Shown here in pieces: positions 8,536 through 16,776 of a stretch of 53,727 nt of DNA. The notes beneath the pieces are model-generated. The model was given only the letters and a program-made list of their open reading frames with translations, had not been told where the DNA came from and did no database searches. The translations under genes were made by a program, and so were the position numbers. Origin of the DNA: Cryptoclostridium sp964637365 (GTDB lineage Bacteria > Bacillota > Dehalobacteriia > UBA7702). Location: contig CAZWWH010000014.1 of NCBI GenBank assembly GCA_964637365.1, positions 1-53,727 of the forward strand, in the 5' to 3' direction. The number at the start of each line of letters is the position of its first letter. The first letter of the stretch is position 1.

Positions 8536-9003
8536 ATGGAGGATAGATGGGAAATCATAAATCAAATTAGGGAGTTTAACCGTTTTTATACAGTGCTTCT
8601 GGGATTTCTTAATCGAAATTATCTTGATTCCGGGTATTCCGTTACAGAAACAAGAATTTTGTTTGAACTAAAAGAAAATAGTCAGATAAGTGCTAATCGT
8701 TTAATTGAAATGCTACATTTGGACAAGAGTTATATCAGCCGTCTAATTCGCAATTTTGAGCAAAAAGATATTATTACGAGAAAAACTGCTTTAGATGACA
8801 GACGAACTCTTATGATTCAATTAACTTCCAAAGGGCAGGTAGAAGCAGAAAAATTGATTGACATAACAAATAATGAAATCTATAAGCTGATTGAACAGCT
8901 AAATTCTGAAACCTGTAATGACTTATGTGAGTCAATGAAAAAAATAATAGATATACTTTCAAATAGCAATAATTCTCAGGAGGAAGATAATGAAAACGAA
9001 TGA
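8536..9003 (+). CDS. MarR-family transcriptional regulator
   Basis: 155 residues with the MarR winged helix: SVTETRILFELKENSQISAN, LIEMLHLDKSYISRLIRNFE (recognition helix) and DDRRTLMIQLTSKGQ (wing). Hydrophobic helices at both ends would form the dimer interface. AAAGGAGC precedes the ATG. It overlaps the GNAT gene by 14 bases. The segment is clearly more AT-rich than the core genes, and the pair sits between two long direct repeats, which suggests horizontal acquisition. Likely autoregulated through the palindrome at 8460-8511. Confidence 0.9.
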   Translation: MEDRWEIINQIREFNRFYTVLLGFLNRNYLDSGYSVTETRILFELKENSQISANRLIEMLHLDKSYISRLIRNFEQKDIITRKTALDDRRTLMIQLTSKGQVEAEKLIDITNNEIYKLIEQLNSETCNDLCESMKKIIDILSNSNNSQEEDNENE

Positions 9004-9478
9004 CGATGTATCAATCCGCACCTATAGACCGGGAGATCCCAGTCTTGTCTGCTATTTTTATTATAAGCTGTATGAACAACAATACAAATTTAATGGCTCT
9101 GTAGAAGGGTATTTTATTCGTGGAATGGCCGAACTTTTCGATCATCCAGACGGAAATCAGCTATGGGTAGCAGAAAAGGACAACAAAATCGTTGGCTGTA
9201 TTGCCATTATAAAAAAAGAGGAGCATGAAGCACAACTTCGCTGGTTTGGCGTTGATATAGCGATACAGGGCATGGGAATAGGAAATAAACTGTTAGAAAC
9301 AGCTATGCGCTTTTGCGAAGAACACAATTATACAGATATGATTTTATGGACGATTGATATTTTGAAACCGGCAAGGTATCTTTATCAAAAATATGGCTTT
9401 ACAATGACAGAAACGAAGCCAAATACAGAATGGGCCGATTATGAAATCCTTGAAGAAAAATGGGAGTATCATAAATAG
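8990..9478 (+). CDS. GNAT-family N-acetyltransferase
   Basis: 162 residues with the GNAT acetyl-CoA loop in QGMGIGNKLLETAMRF (R/Q-x-x-G-x-G/A pattern) and the C-terminal RYLYQKYGF motif. The pattern MarR followed by GNAT, like single-chain MarR-GNAT proteins, is common and usually concerns acylation of an antibiotic, amino acid or similar small molecule. It begins 14 bases inside marR after AGGAGG, so translation is coupled. The second 150-bp repeat begins inside its stop codon, so the 3' end was fixed by whatever process spread that repeat. Acceptor unknown. Confidence 0.88.
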   Translation: MKTNDDVSIRTYRPGDPSLVCYFYYKLYEQQYKFNGSVEGYFIRGMAELFDHPDGNQLWVAEKDNKIVGCIAIIKKEEHEAQLRWFGVDIAIQGMGIGNKLLETAMRFCEEHNYTDMILWTIDILKPARYLYQKYGFTMTETKPNTEWADYEILEEKWEYHK

Positions 9479-9629
9479 CAAAATCAGCCGGAGCAGTCAA
9501 CGGTCAAGATGAACGGGCTTCACCCGCCATTGACATCCCCGCCTGGTTTTGCAAATGGGCAGCCACGGGGCGACAGCAAATAGTGCTGCCGCCCTATTTT
9601 ACTGTTTCTTACCCCTGCGGCAATGCTCA
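9477..9629 (+). repeat. 150-bp direct repeat, copy 2
   Basis: Partner of 8250-8401; a few substitutions weaken the inner palindrome (CACCCGCCATTGAC in place of CGCCCGCCGTTGAC). It immediately follows the GNAT gene. The 76 bases between it and prmC hold nothing recognisable. Confidence 0.85.
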
Positions 9630-9705
9630 CAGTATGTAATTATTTTTTCCACGGTCAGCCCAATATTCGGCAATTTGAAGAGTCCTCTCATCATAGATCT
9701 CCTTT

Positions 9706-10518
9706 TTATTTTATCGCATACAAAAAGCGATCCTTACCGTTGTAGTCCTTCCGAATTTCCACAGTATGCCATCCCAGGGGTTTCATAAGTTTAAGAATGG
9801 ACAGGCCTTGAGTTTCACCAAACTCCATCAGGAAAAGGCCACCATCTCTCAAATAGCCATTCACTTCATTAATGATGAGACGACAAAGATCCAGCCCATC
9901 TCGACCAGATACCAAGGCCAAGGAGGGCTCATAGGTCAATTCCACGGGAATTTGGGACATTTCCTTCTCGCTTAAATAAGGGGGATTCGCCGTAATCAAA
10001 TCAAAGGTTTCACCTATTACGGGCGAAAAAAGATCACCCTGCCGAAAATCAACGGACGCCCCCAACAGATCATTATTTTCTTTGGCAATGGTTAAGGCTT
10101 CGGATGACAAATCCACTGCAGTAAAGGTGCCTTGCAGGCGCTTTGAAAGGGTAATAGCAATACATCCGGAGCCCGTACACAGATCAAGCGCATCGATATT
10201 CCGCCCCCTACCCCACTGAATCGCAACCTCCGTCAGTAATTCCGTTTCCGGACGGGGAACCAAGACACCCTCCCTAACATGAAAGGTAAGACCGAAGAAC
10301 TCCTGAGAGCCAATGACATACTGAAAGGGGCGGCCTTGCGCCAATTCTGTAACAGCAGCTTCAAACTTAGGTCGCAGCTCCGCCTCAAAGGGCTGTTCCC
10401 GCAAAGTATAGAAAGGAAGGCCCGTCATGGCTTCCACAAGCCAACGGGCCTCATTGATTCCGTTATCACGCTGGGACAGCTGCTCGGTGAGCCACTGAGT
10501 AAATTGTCCCCAAGTCAT
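9706..10518 (-). CDS. prmC: Peptide chain release factor N5-glutamine methyltransferase
   Basis: 270 residues. PrmC methylates the glutamine of the GGQ motif in RF1 and RF2. The N-terminal helical RF-binding domain is followed by VPRPETE (87-93), the SAM-binding LDLCTGSGCIAI (111-122) and the diagnostic NPPY (178-181). Its ATG overlaps the prfA stop by ATGA, so the enzyme and its substrate are co-translated. Length and motifs are complete. Confidence 0.96.
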   Translation of the reverse strand: MTWGQFTQWLTEQLSQRDNGINEARWLVEAMTGLPFYTLREQPFEAELRPKFEAAVTELAQGRPFQYVIGSQEFFGLTFHVREGVLVPRPETELLTEVAIQWGRGRNIDALDLCTGSGCIAITLSKRLQGTFTAVDLSSEALTIAKENNDLLGASVDFRQGDLFSPVIGETFDLITANPPYLSEKEMSQIPVELTYEPSLALVSGRDGLDLCRLIINEVNGYLRDGGLFLMEFGETQGLSILKLMKPLGWHTVEIRKDYNGKDRFLYAIK

Positions 10519-11588
10519 GATTCCACGCCCTCTTTCAGCTGTTTCATTTGTTCATCGCTGATGAGAGCGTCAATAATTTCATCAAGATTTCCCTCTAAAA
10601 TCGAATCAAGGCGATGGAGGGTCAAGCCAATTCGATGGTCGGTTACACGGCCCTGAGGGAAATTAAAGGTGCGGATTCGTTCCGAGCGGTCGCCGCTACC
10701 CACCATACTTTTGCGGGCCGATGAAATGTCCCCTTGGATTTCTTCCTGCATTACCTCATAAATACGGGCGCGCAGCACCTTCATGGCCTTTTCTTTGTTG
10801 CGAAGCTGGCTCTTTTCATCCTGGCAGGATACTACGATGCCCGTAGGAATATGGGTCAAACGCACAGCGCTTTGGGTGGTATTGACGCACTGCCCACCAG
10901 GGCCGCTGGCGCAAAAGACATCGGTCTTTACATCATTAGGGCCGATTTCTACTTCCACTTCTTCAGCTTCAGGCATTACCGCTACCGTAGCGGCAGAGGT
11001 GTGAACGCGGCCAGAGGCTTCCGTATCAGGAACCCGTTGGACACGATGGACGCCGCTTTCATACTTCAAACGGCTGTAAGCGTTTTTCCCCTCGATGAGA
11101 CAAACGACTTCCTTTACCCCGCCGATATCGGTAAAATTACCGTTCATAATTTCCAGCTTCCAGCCCTGCTTTTCCACATAGCGGCTATACATTTTGAAAA
11201 GGTCATTGGCAAACAAAGCAGCTTCCTCGCCGCCGGTACCGGCGCGGATTTCCATGATGACATTTTTGCTGTCATTGGGATCCTTGGGCAGCAGCATTAT
11301 CTTCAATTCCTGCTCTAAAGCTGCCATTTTCTCTTCCAAGTCAGCGGCTTCGGCCTTGGCCATTTCCAGCATTTCCTCATCGTCTTCCTCACCGAGGAGC
11401 TCCTCAGCACCTTCCAACTCCCTTTGTAGGGATTTATACTGCCGATAGCCGTTCACGACATCCTCTAACTCCGCATGAGCCTTGATGTGCTTTTGCCACT
11501 CGGCTTGGTCATTAATAACTTCGGGATCGCTGATTAGCAATGATAGTTCGTCATATTTTTTTTCCAGTTGACTTAGTTTTTCAAACAT
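10515..11588 (-). CDS. prfA: Peptide chain release factor 1
   Basis: 357 residues, the normal RF1 length. It recognises UAA and UAG and triggers peptide release. Visible are the acidic N-terminal coiled coil, the domain starting IMEIRAGTGGEEA, the tripeptide anticodon region RVPDTEASGRVHTS and GGQ at 231-233 in ASGPGGQCVNT. The anticodon-like triplet reads PDT, within the PxT pattern of RF1. The gene starts 16 bases inside the end of the DUF1385 gene and overlaps prmC by four bases, so the three form one operon. Confidence 0.96.
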   Translation of the reverse strand: MFEKLSQLEKKYDELSLLISDPEVINDQAEWQKHIKAHAELEDVVNGYRQYKSLQRELEGAEELLGEEDDEEMLEMAKAEAADLEEKMAALEQELKIMLLPKDPNDSKNVIMEIRAGTGGEEAALFANDLFKMYSRYVEKQGWKLEIMNGNFTDIGGVKEVVCLIEGKNAYSRLKYESGVHRVQRVPDTEASGRVHTSAATVAVMPEAEEVEVEIGPNDVKTDVFCASGPGGQCVNTTQSAVRLTHIPTGIVVSCQDEKSQLRNKEKAMKVLRARIYEVMQEEIQGDISSARKSMVGSGDRSERIRTFNFPQGRVTDHRIGLTLHRLDSILEGNLDEIIDALISDEQMKQLKEGVES

Positions 11589-12520
11589 GAATCAGTTTCT
11601 TCCTCATTTTCATTTTCATTTTCGTATTTGGGGCGCGGTTCATCGGGATGTTCGTCAAAATAGCCGGGGATTACCGCCTTCAGGGACATCAAGGCTACCT
11701 CCAATTGATCGAGACTGGGTTCGCTGGTGGTAAGTTTTTGGAGCCATAGCCCCGGCGCCATAAGCATCCGCACAATGCGGTATTGACAATGTCCCGCAGA
11801 CCAACGGGTAATTTCATAAGTAATCCCAGCGATAAAGGGCAAACAAATCAATTTAATTACAATGCGACCCAAAGAGCCTTCGGTCTGCCCCACAAAGGTA
11901 AAGATGATAATCATCACGATCATCACCATCAGCATGAAGCTGGTACCGCAGCGAAGATGCTGGGTGGAATATTTTTTGGCCGCTTCTGGCGTCAAAGCAT
12001 CGCCATGCTCCCAAGTGGCGATGGACTTATGCTCCGCACCATGGTATTGGAAAACACGGCGAATATCCTCCATGCGGCGAATGGCCACAATATATAAAAC
12101 AAATCCGGAAATACGCAAAACTCCTTCAATGAGGCTGCGTCCAAAATCACCGACGGTCTCATGAGCCCAAGTACCAATAAATACAGGCAGGGCAATGAAT
12201 AAGCCCGCGACAATGACGACGGCTAAGGCGATGGAGAGGAACATTCCCCAGAATCCCAGCTGCTCGTTTTCTTCTCCGGATTGATTGGCTGACCAGGTAA
12301 TGTTTTTCATCCCCAGGGCCATCATTTCAATGAGATTCACAAAGCCCCGAATAATGGGCCATTTCAAAATCGGATACTTATTTTTAATGGTATCGACGGG
12401 TTCTTTTTTCGTGATGATAGAGCCATCGGCTTTTCGCACAGAAACGGCGTATTCTTGGGGGCCCATCATCATAACGCCTTCAATCACGGCCTGCCCGCCA
12501 TAATAAAATGGTCTTTTCAT
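11573..12520 (-). CDS. DUF1385 (YqhQ-like) integral membrane protein
   Basis: 315 residues. The N-terminal YGGQAVIEGVMMMGP is the hallmark of the DUF1385 family, which is widespread in Bacillota and has no settled biochemical role. Four to five membrane helices are predicted by eye (about 95-125, 135-150, 190-215, 220-240), with FQYHGAEHKSIATWEHGD between them, where conserved His and Glu residues could bind a metal. The acidic tail is likely cytoplasmic. It lies first in the prfA-prmC operon, an arrangement seen in many clostridia. AAAGGAGC supports the ATG. Confidence 0.9.
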   Translation of the reverse strand: MKRPFYYGGQAVIEGVMMMGPQEYAVSVRKADGSIITKKEPVDTIKNKYPILKWPIIRGFVNLIEMMALGMKNITWSANQSGEENEQLGFWGMFLSIALAVVIVAGLFIALPVFIGTWAHETVGDFGRSLIEGVLRISGFVLYIVAIRRMEDIRRVFQYHGAEHKSIATWEHGDALTPEAAKKYSTQHLRCGTSFMLMVMIVMIIIFTFVGQTEGSLGRIVIKLICLPFIAGITYEITRWSAGHCQYRIVRMLMAPGLWLQKLTTSEPSLDQLEVALMSLKAVIPGYFDEHPDEPRPKYENENENEEETDSCLKN

Positions 12521-12561
12521 ATTGCTCCTTTGGGGTATTTCGGCAAGTTCATTGGAGATAG

Positions 12562-12586
12562 CAAAAAACGGAGCATAAGCTCCGTT
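12562..12586 (-). terminator. Terminator between rpmE and the DUF1385 gene
   Basis: Eight-bp stem (12567-12574 with 12579-12586), four-base loop and T6 on the minus strand. It would partly insulate rpmE from DUF1385-prfA-prmC; only about 40 bases remain for a downstream promoter, so read-through probably feeds that operon. Confidence 0.75.
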
Positions 12587-12595
12587 AATAGCGTT

Positions 12596-12799
12596 TTATT
12601 GAAGACCGTATTTTTTCTTAAATTTATCCACACGGCCGCCTTCTTCGACTAAGAAACGTCTGCTACCGGTGTAGAAGGGATGGCACTGGGAACAAACTTC
12701 AACCTTAATATTCTTTTTAGTAGACTTGGTGGTAAATTTGTTGCCGCAAGCGCAAGTGATTTCTACTTCTTCATAAGCAGGATGAATACCTTTTTTCAT
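12596..12799 (-). CDS. rpmE: 50S ribosomal protein L31, zinc-binding type
   Basis: 67 residues. The four cysteines at 16, 18, 36 and 39 (TCACG and VCSQCHPFYTG) make this the zinc-containing C+ form. In many bacteria this form is replaced by a C- paralogue under zinc starvation. The gene has its own promoter and terminator, which sets it apart from the flanking genes. Confidence 0.97.
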   Translation of the reverse strand: MKKGIHPAYEEVEITCACGNKFTTKSTKKNIKVEVCSQCHPFYTGSRRFLVEEGGRVDKFKKKYGLQ

Positions 12800-12848
12800 A
12801 CCTGTGTCACCTCTCTTTCGGTATGGTGGATATTTTCATGCAGAAATT

Positions 12849-12877
12849 ATTATAGCACACTTTTTACAGTAATGCAA
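12849..12877 (-). promoter_or_regulatory. Sigma-A promoter of rpmE
   Basis: On the minus strand TTGCAT (12877-12872) and TATAAT (12854-12849) are 17 bases apart, giving a start near 12842 and a leader of about 40 bases. Confidence 0.75.
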
Positions 12878-12885
12878 ACATTTTT

Positions 12886-14118
12886 TTAAATATTTTTGGG
12901 ACGGCTGTAATTTCCTACGACTACGCCATTTTCTTCTAAGCGGTGAATTAACACCTCCATCCCTAAGCTCGGTTCTTTTTCCAATTCCAAGGTTTCATAG
13001 AAGTAATCGCAGTCGATATTTAAATTGCGAAGCTGTACTTTTTGCAGCCCCGTTCGGTGAATGAGTCCAAGGAGCGCTTCAATTTCCGTTTTACGGTCCG
13101 TAAACCCGGGGAAAGCCAGTAGATTCAAAGAAACGTATACGCCTTGCTCTACACTGTAAGCAATAGAGCGTTCCACGTCGGTTAAGCTGTAATTCCGGGG
13201 ACGATAATAGCGGTTATAGTTGTCCTCTTGGGCGGAAAAAAGGCTAACTCGCATAGTGTCGAGACCGCTGTCAACGATGGTTCGGACATGATCTGTATTT
13301 CCGGCGTTAGTATTAATATTGATAGTGCCCTGTTGAGTGTTATCCCGAATCACCCTAATGGCTTTGGCGATGCGTTCCGATTCCAAGGAGGGCTCTCCTT
13401 CGCACCCCTGGCCAAAACTGATGATATTATCTTTTCGCTTACCACCAAGATGGAAAACGCCGACTTCGGCAATTTCCTTTACTTTGGGTCGAAAAGTGAT
13501 ACGTCCCTGGGCCGAAGGGCAGCATTCGCTCTCCTGCTGGGAAATACACCCCACACACCGGGCATTACAGGCGGGAGAAACAGGAACCCCCCCTTCCCAA
13601 CGTCGGTAGAAGAAATTCTGAGCCGTAAAACAGCCATAATCCAAAGAGCAGTGGGCCAACTGGCTTACAATGCGATTTTCAGGAAAAATTTTTCTAACTT
13701 TTCGGATACGGCGGGGCAAGTCCTCTGTATTATAATGGTTGGGATGCCAAATGTTGTGTTCATCGGTTTGAACCGCTGCCACTTTAATTTCATCACCATC
13801 CATAGCCACAGCGGTATAGCCAAGAAGGGGCAGCACCTCGGGGCCGGCAGTGCATTTTTCGTAGGCAGGCAGCAAGGTACGGGTAAAGCCCTGGGGTAAA
13901 AGCGCCGCCACAGGCCAGCCTTTCCCTCTGAACGGAACAACTTGACCACTTTTATCCCGTCCCAAAGGGATACGGCCTGGCAAGGACGTCAAAGTAGCGC
14001 CGTCTGGCATAGAAATAAAGGTATCGGCCGGGACGAAAGAATCGCCCCGACCGCCCAAAGCATCCAAGTTTTCAGCAACCAATAAGTCGCCATTTTCGTT
14101 GGTATAAAGCAGTTTCAT
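12886..14118 (-). CDS. Radical SAM protein of unknown function
   Basis: 410 residues. The iron-sulfur motif CNARCVGC (184-191, CxxxCxxC) lies unusually far into the protein, after a roughly 180-residue N-terminal domain; extra cysteines follow (SECC, 198-200). GQGCEGEPSLE, ININTNAGNT and TMRVSLFSAQ fit the radical SAM barrel strands. The likely partner substrate cannot be deduced. It follows glpX by 21 bases and precedes the rpmE promoter. In many clostridial genomes the gene between glpX and rpmE is rho, which is not found here. Confidence 0.85.
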   Translation of the reverse strand: MKLLYTNENGDLLVAENLDALGGRGDSFVPADTFISMPDGATLTSLPGRIPLGRDKSGQVVPFRGKGWPVAALLPQGFTRTLLPAYEKCTAGPEVLPLLGYTAVAMDGDEIKVAAVQTDEHNIWHPNHYNTEDLPRRIRKVRKIFPENRIVSQLAHCSLDYGCFTAQNFFYRRWEGGVPVSPACNARCVGCISQQESECCPSAQGRITFRPKVKEIAEVGVFHLGGKRKDNIISFGQGCEGEPSLESERIAKAIRVIRDNTQQGTININTNAGNTDHVRTIVDSGLDTMRVSLFSAQEDNYNRYYRPRNYSLTDVERSIAYSVEQGVYVSLNLLAFPGFTDRKTEIEALLGLIHRTGLQKVQLRNLNIDCDYFYETLELEKEPSLGMEVLIHRLEENGVVVGNYSRPKNI

Positions 14119-14139
14119 AGTCGTATAAAACTTCCTGAA

Positions 14140-15138
14140 TTATTTGCCGGCATACCCGGGATCATCCTTGCGAATCAAATTCGACAAGGGTTTTTTATTG
14201 AAATCATGGATGGTTTCAATAAAGCGAACGGTACCGGTTTTAGCGCGCATAATCAAAGAATGAGTGGTTGCGGTTTCGCCGGAATAAACGACACCACGGA
14301 GCAAGGGACCAGTGGTGATACCCGTAGCGCAGAAAATGATATCATCTTTGGCTGCCAAATCCTCCATAGTCAGGAGCTTATTATCATCGGCAATGCCCAT
14401 TTTAGCCATTCTTTCACGGTCCTCGTCATCTTCGGGCCAGAGACGTCCCTGCATATCGCCGCCCATACATTTCAGGGCAGCGGCAGCCAAAACACCTTCG
14501 GGAGCACCACCCACGCCGATCATCATGTCGATGCCAGAGCCGGGAATCGCGGTGGCAACAGCGGGAGCCACGTCGCCATCGGTAATGAGTTGAATGCGGC
14601 AACCACATTGGCGGAGCTCGTCAATGATGGGCTGATGGCGTTCACGATCCAAAACAACAACGGTTACTTCCTGGACTTTTTTGCCCAAGGCTTCTGCCAC
14701 GTTATTGACATTTTCCGTTACGGAAGCGTCAAGAGCGATACGGCCTTTGGCGGCAGGGCCAACACAAATTTTGTCCATATACATATCGGGGGCATGGAGC
14801 AAGCATTCTTTTTCCGCAGCGGCCAAAACAGCGATGGCGCCGGCAGCGCCCTTAGCTACCAAATTAGTACCTTCCAAGGGGTCTACCGCAATATCTACCA
14901 AAGGTGATTCGGCATTGCCAAGACGTTCCCCGATATAAAGCATGGGAGCTTCATCCATTTCCCCTTCTCCAATTACCACAGTGCCATGAATGGGAATGGT
15001 ATCAAACACAGCGCGCATCCCGCGAACCGCGGCATCGTCAGCGGCAATTTTGTTGCCACGGCCACACCAATAACCGGAAGCCAGAGCAGCGGCTTCGGTA
15101 ACACGCACAAAGTCAAGTGTTAATCCTCGTTCTAACAT
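14140..15138 (-). CDS. glpX: Fructose-1,6-bisphosphatase, class II
   Basis: 332 residues. Removes the 1-phosphate of fructose 1,6-bisphosphate in gluconeogenesis. Metal- and substrate-site motifs include GEGEMDEAPM, DIAVDPLEGTNLVAKG and MMIGVGGAPEGVLAA, all typical of the GlpX family. GGAG precedes the ATG. It sits directly after the transaldolase-like gene and aldolase in the same operon, forming a compact fructose-phosphate module. Confidence 0.95.
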   Translation of the reverse strand: MLERGLTLDFVRVTEAAALASGYWCGRGNKIAADDAAVRGMRAVFDTIPIHGTVVIGEGEMDEAPMLYIGERLGNAESPLVDIAVDPLEGTNLVAKGAAGAIAVLAAAEKECLLHAPDMYMDKICVGPAAKGRIALDASVTENVNNVAEALGKKVQEVTVVVLDRERHQPIIDELRQCGCRIQLITDGDVAPAVATAIPGSGIDMMIGVGGAPEGVLAAAALKCMGGDMQGRLWPEDDEDRERMAKMGIADDNKLLTMEDLAAKDDIIFCATGITTGPLLRGVVYSGETATTHSLIMRAKTGTVRFIETIHDFNKKPLSNLIRKDDPGYAGK

Positions 15139-15153
15139 GATATATTCTCCTTA

Positions 15154-15807
15154 TCAGAGCCCTTGAATTCCGCTTTTGGCCCAGTCCGCTTTGAATTTTT
15201 CCAAGCCGACATCGGTCAAGGGGTGGGCTACCATCTTTTTGAAAATCCCGTAAGGGATGGTGGCAATATCAGCGCCTGCCACAGCGGCGTCAGTGACATC
15301 CCGCGCCGAGCGGATGCTGGCGGCAATGATCTTGGTTTCTAAGTGATATTGCCGGAAAATCAACTTAATTTCCTCTACTAAGGCTTTACCTTCAGCGCCG
15401 ATATCATCTACACGGCCCACAAAGGGACTGACGTAGGTGGCGCCGGCTTTGGCGGCCAGTAAGGCCTGATTAGCGGAAAAAATCAAGGTTAAATTCGTTT
15501 GAAAGCCTTCGGCCGAAAGCACCTTCAGGGCTTTCAAGCCTTCCTCTGTCAAGGGCAATTTGATAACAACGTTATCGCCATATTTTTTCAGATGGCGGGC
15601 GTCCTCAATCATGGCGTCGGCGGTTTCACCGAGAACCTCCAAGCTCAAGGGCCCTTTGACATAATTTTCGGCCTCTTTCATAAAATCGGCCACGGCGATT
15701 TTTTCTTTGGCCAAAAGTGAAGGGTTGGTGGTAAGGCCGGCCAAAACACCCCAAGAAGCAATCTCTTTGATTTCTTCCAGGTTTGCCGTATCAAGATATA
15801 ATTCCAT
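15154..15807 (-). CDS. fsa: Fructose-6-phosphate aldolase / transaldolase-like protein
   Basis: 217 residues, the short single-domain transaldolase form. The Schiff-base lysine is K83 in NVVIKLPLTEEG; LYLDTANLEEI at the start and TYVSPFVGRVDDIG are also typical. Short members act as transaldolase in some Bacillota and as fructose-6-phosphate aldolase in others, and sequence alone does not separate these. It lies between fba and glpX. Confidence 0.9.
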   Translation of the reverse strand: MELYLDTANLEEIKEIASWGVLAGLTTNPSLLAKEKIAVADFMKEAENYVKGPLSLEVLGETADAMIEDARHLKKYGDNVVIKLPLTEEGLKALKVLSAEGFQTNLTLIFSANQALLAAKAGATYVSPFVGRVDDIGAEGKALVEEIKLIFRQYHLETKIIAASIRSARDVTDAAVAGADIATIPYGIFKKMVAHPLTDVGLEKFKADWAKSGIQGL

Positions 15808-15825
15808 AATACGCCTCCTGTGGAC

Positions 15826-16761
15826 TTAAGCTTTGCCGTCGCAGCCCAAAACGTTGATGAGTTTATGTTTTACTAATTCTTTGATATTAGCCCGGGCAGG
15901 TTTCAAATACTGACGGGGGTCGAAATGGTCGGGATGCTCATTCATATATTGACGGATAGTACCGGTCATAGCGAGACGGAGGTCAGAATCAATATTGATT
16001 TTGCAAACGGCCATTTTTGCGGCTTGACGCAACATATCCTCGGGAACGCCAATGGCATTGGGCATGGCGCCGCCGTTTTCATTAATCATTTTCACATATT
16101 CGGGAATGACTGAGGAAGCGCCGTGAAGCACGATGGGAAAACCGGGCAAACGCTGGCCGACTTTTTCCAGAATATCGAATCTCAGCTGCGGTTTCTGACC
16201 GGGTTTGAACTTATACGCACCGTGACTGGTGCCGATGGCGATGGCCAAGGAATCCACGCCTGTGCGGGACACAAATTCCTCCACTTCTTCGGGACGAGTA
16301 TAGGAAGCGTCTGCATCAGAGACATTAACATCGTCCTCAATCCCAGCCAGACGGCCCAATTCACCTTCCACCACCACGCCGTGGTCATGCGCATAGTCCA
16401 CAACTTCTTTGGTCAATTTGATATTTTCTTCAAAGCTCAGCTTGCTGCCGTCAATCATTACCGAGGTAAAGCCGCCGTCAATGCAGGATTTGCACAATTC
16501 AAAGCTATCGCCATGGTCCAAATGGAGGCAGATGGGAAGACCTGTTTCGATTTCCGCTGCTTCCACCAGCTTCATCAAATAAGTATGGTTCGCGTATTTT
16601 CGAGCACCTGCGGATACCTGAAGGATCAGGGGCGCATTGACTTCTTTGGCGGCTTCGGTGATGCCCTGAATGATTTCCATGTTATTCACATTAAAGGCGC
16701 CGATGGCATATCCGCCCTCATAAGCTTTTTGAAACATTTCCGTAGAAGTTACCAATGGCAT
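15826..16761 (-). CDS. fba: Fructose-bisphosphate aldolase, class II
   Basis: 311 residues. Zinc enzyme cleaving fructose 1,6-bisphosphate to DHAP and glyceraldehyde 3-phosphate. Zinc and active-site motifs are CLHLDHGDSFE (HLDHG 80-84), VEGELGRLAG and IVLHGASSV. GGGGAG lies upstream of the ATG. It is downstream of alr with a 15-base gap, so alanine racemase and the aldolase share a transcript. Confidence 0.95.
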   Translation of the reverse strand: MPLVTSTEMFQKAYEGGYAIGAFNVNNMEIIQGITEAAKEVNAPLILQVSAGARKYANHTYLMKLVEAAEIETGLPICLHLDHGDSFELCKSCIDGGFTSVMIDGSKLSFEENIKLTKEVVDYAHDHGVVVEGELGRLAGIEDDVNVSDADASYTRPEEVEEFVSRTGVDSLAIAIGTSHGAYKFKPGQKPQLRFDILEKVGQRLPGFPIVLHGASSVIPEYVKMINENGGAMPNAIGVPEDMLRQAAKMAVCKINIDSDLRLAMTGTIRQYMNEHPDHFDPRQYLKPARANIKELVKHKLINVLGCDGKA

Positions 16762-16776
16762 AGTAATTTCTCCCCT

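Noticed and set aside
9549..9788. 79-codon plus-strand ORF
   Set aside because: It lies in the second direct repeat and runs into prmC antisense, with no ribosome site and no protein-like composition.
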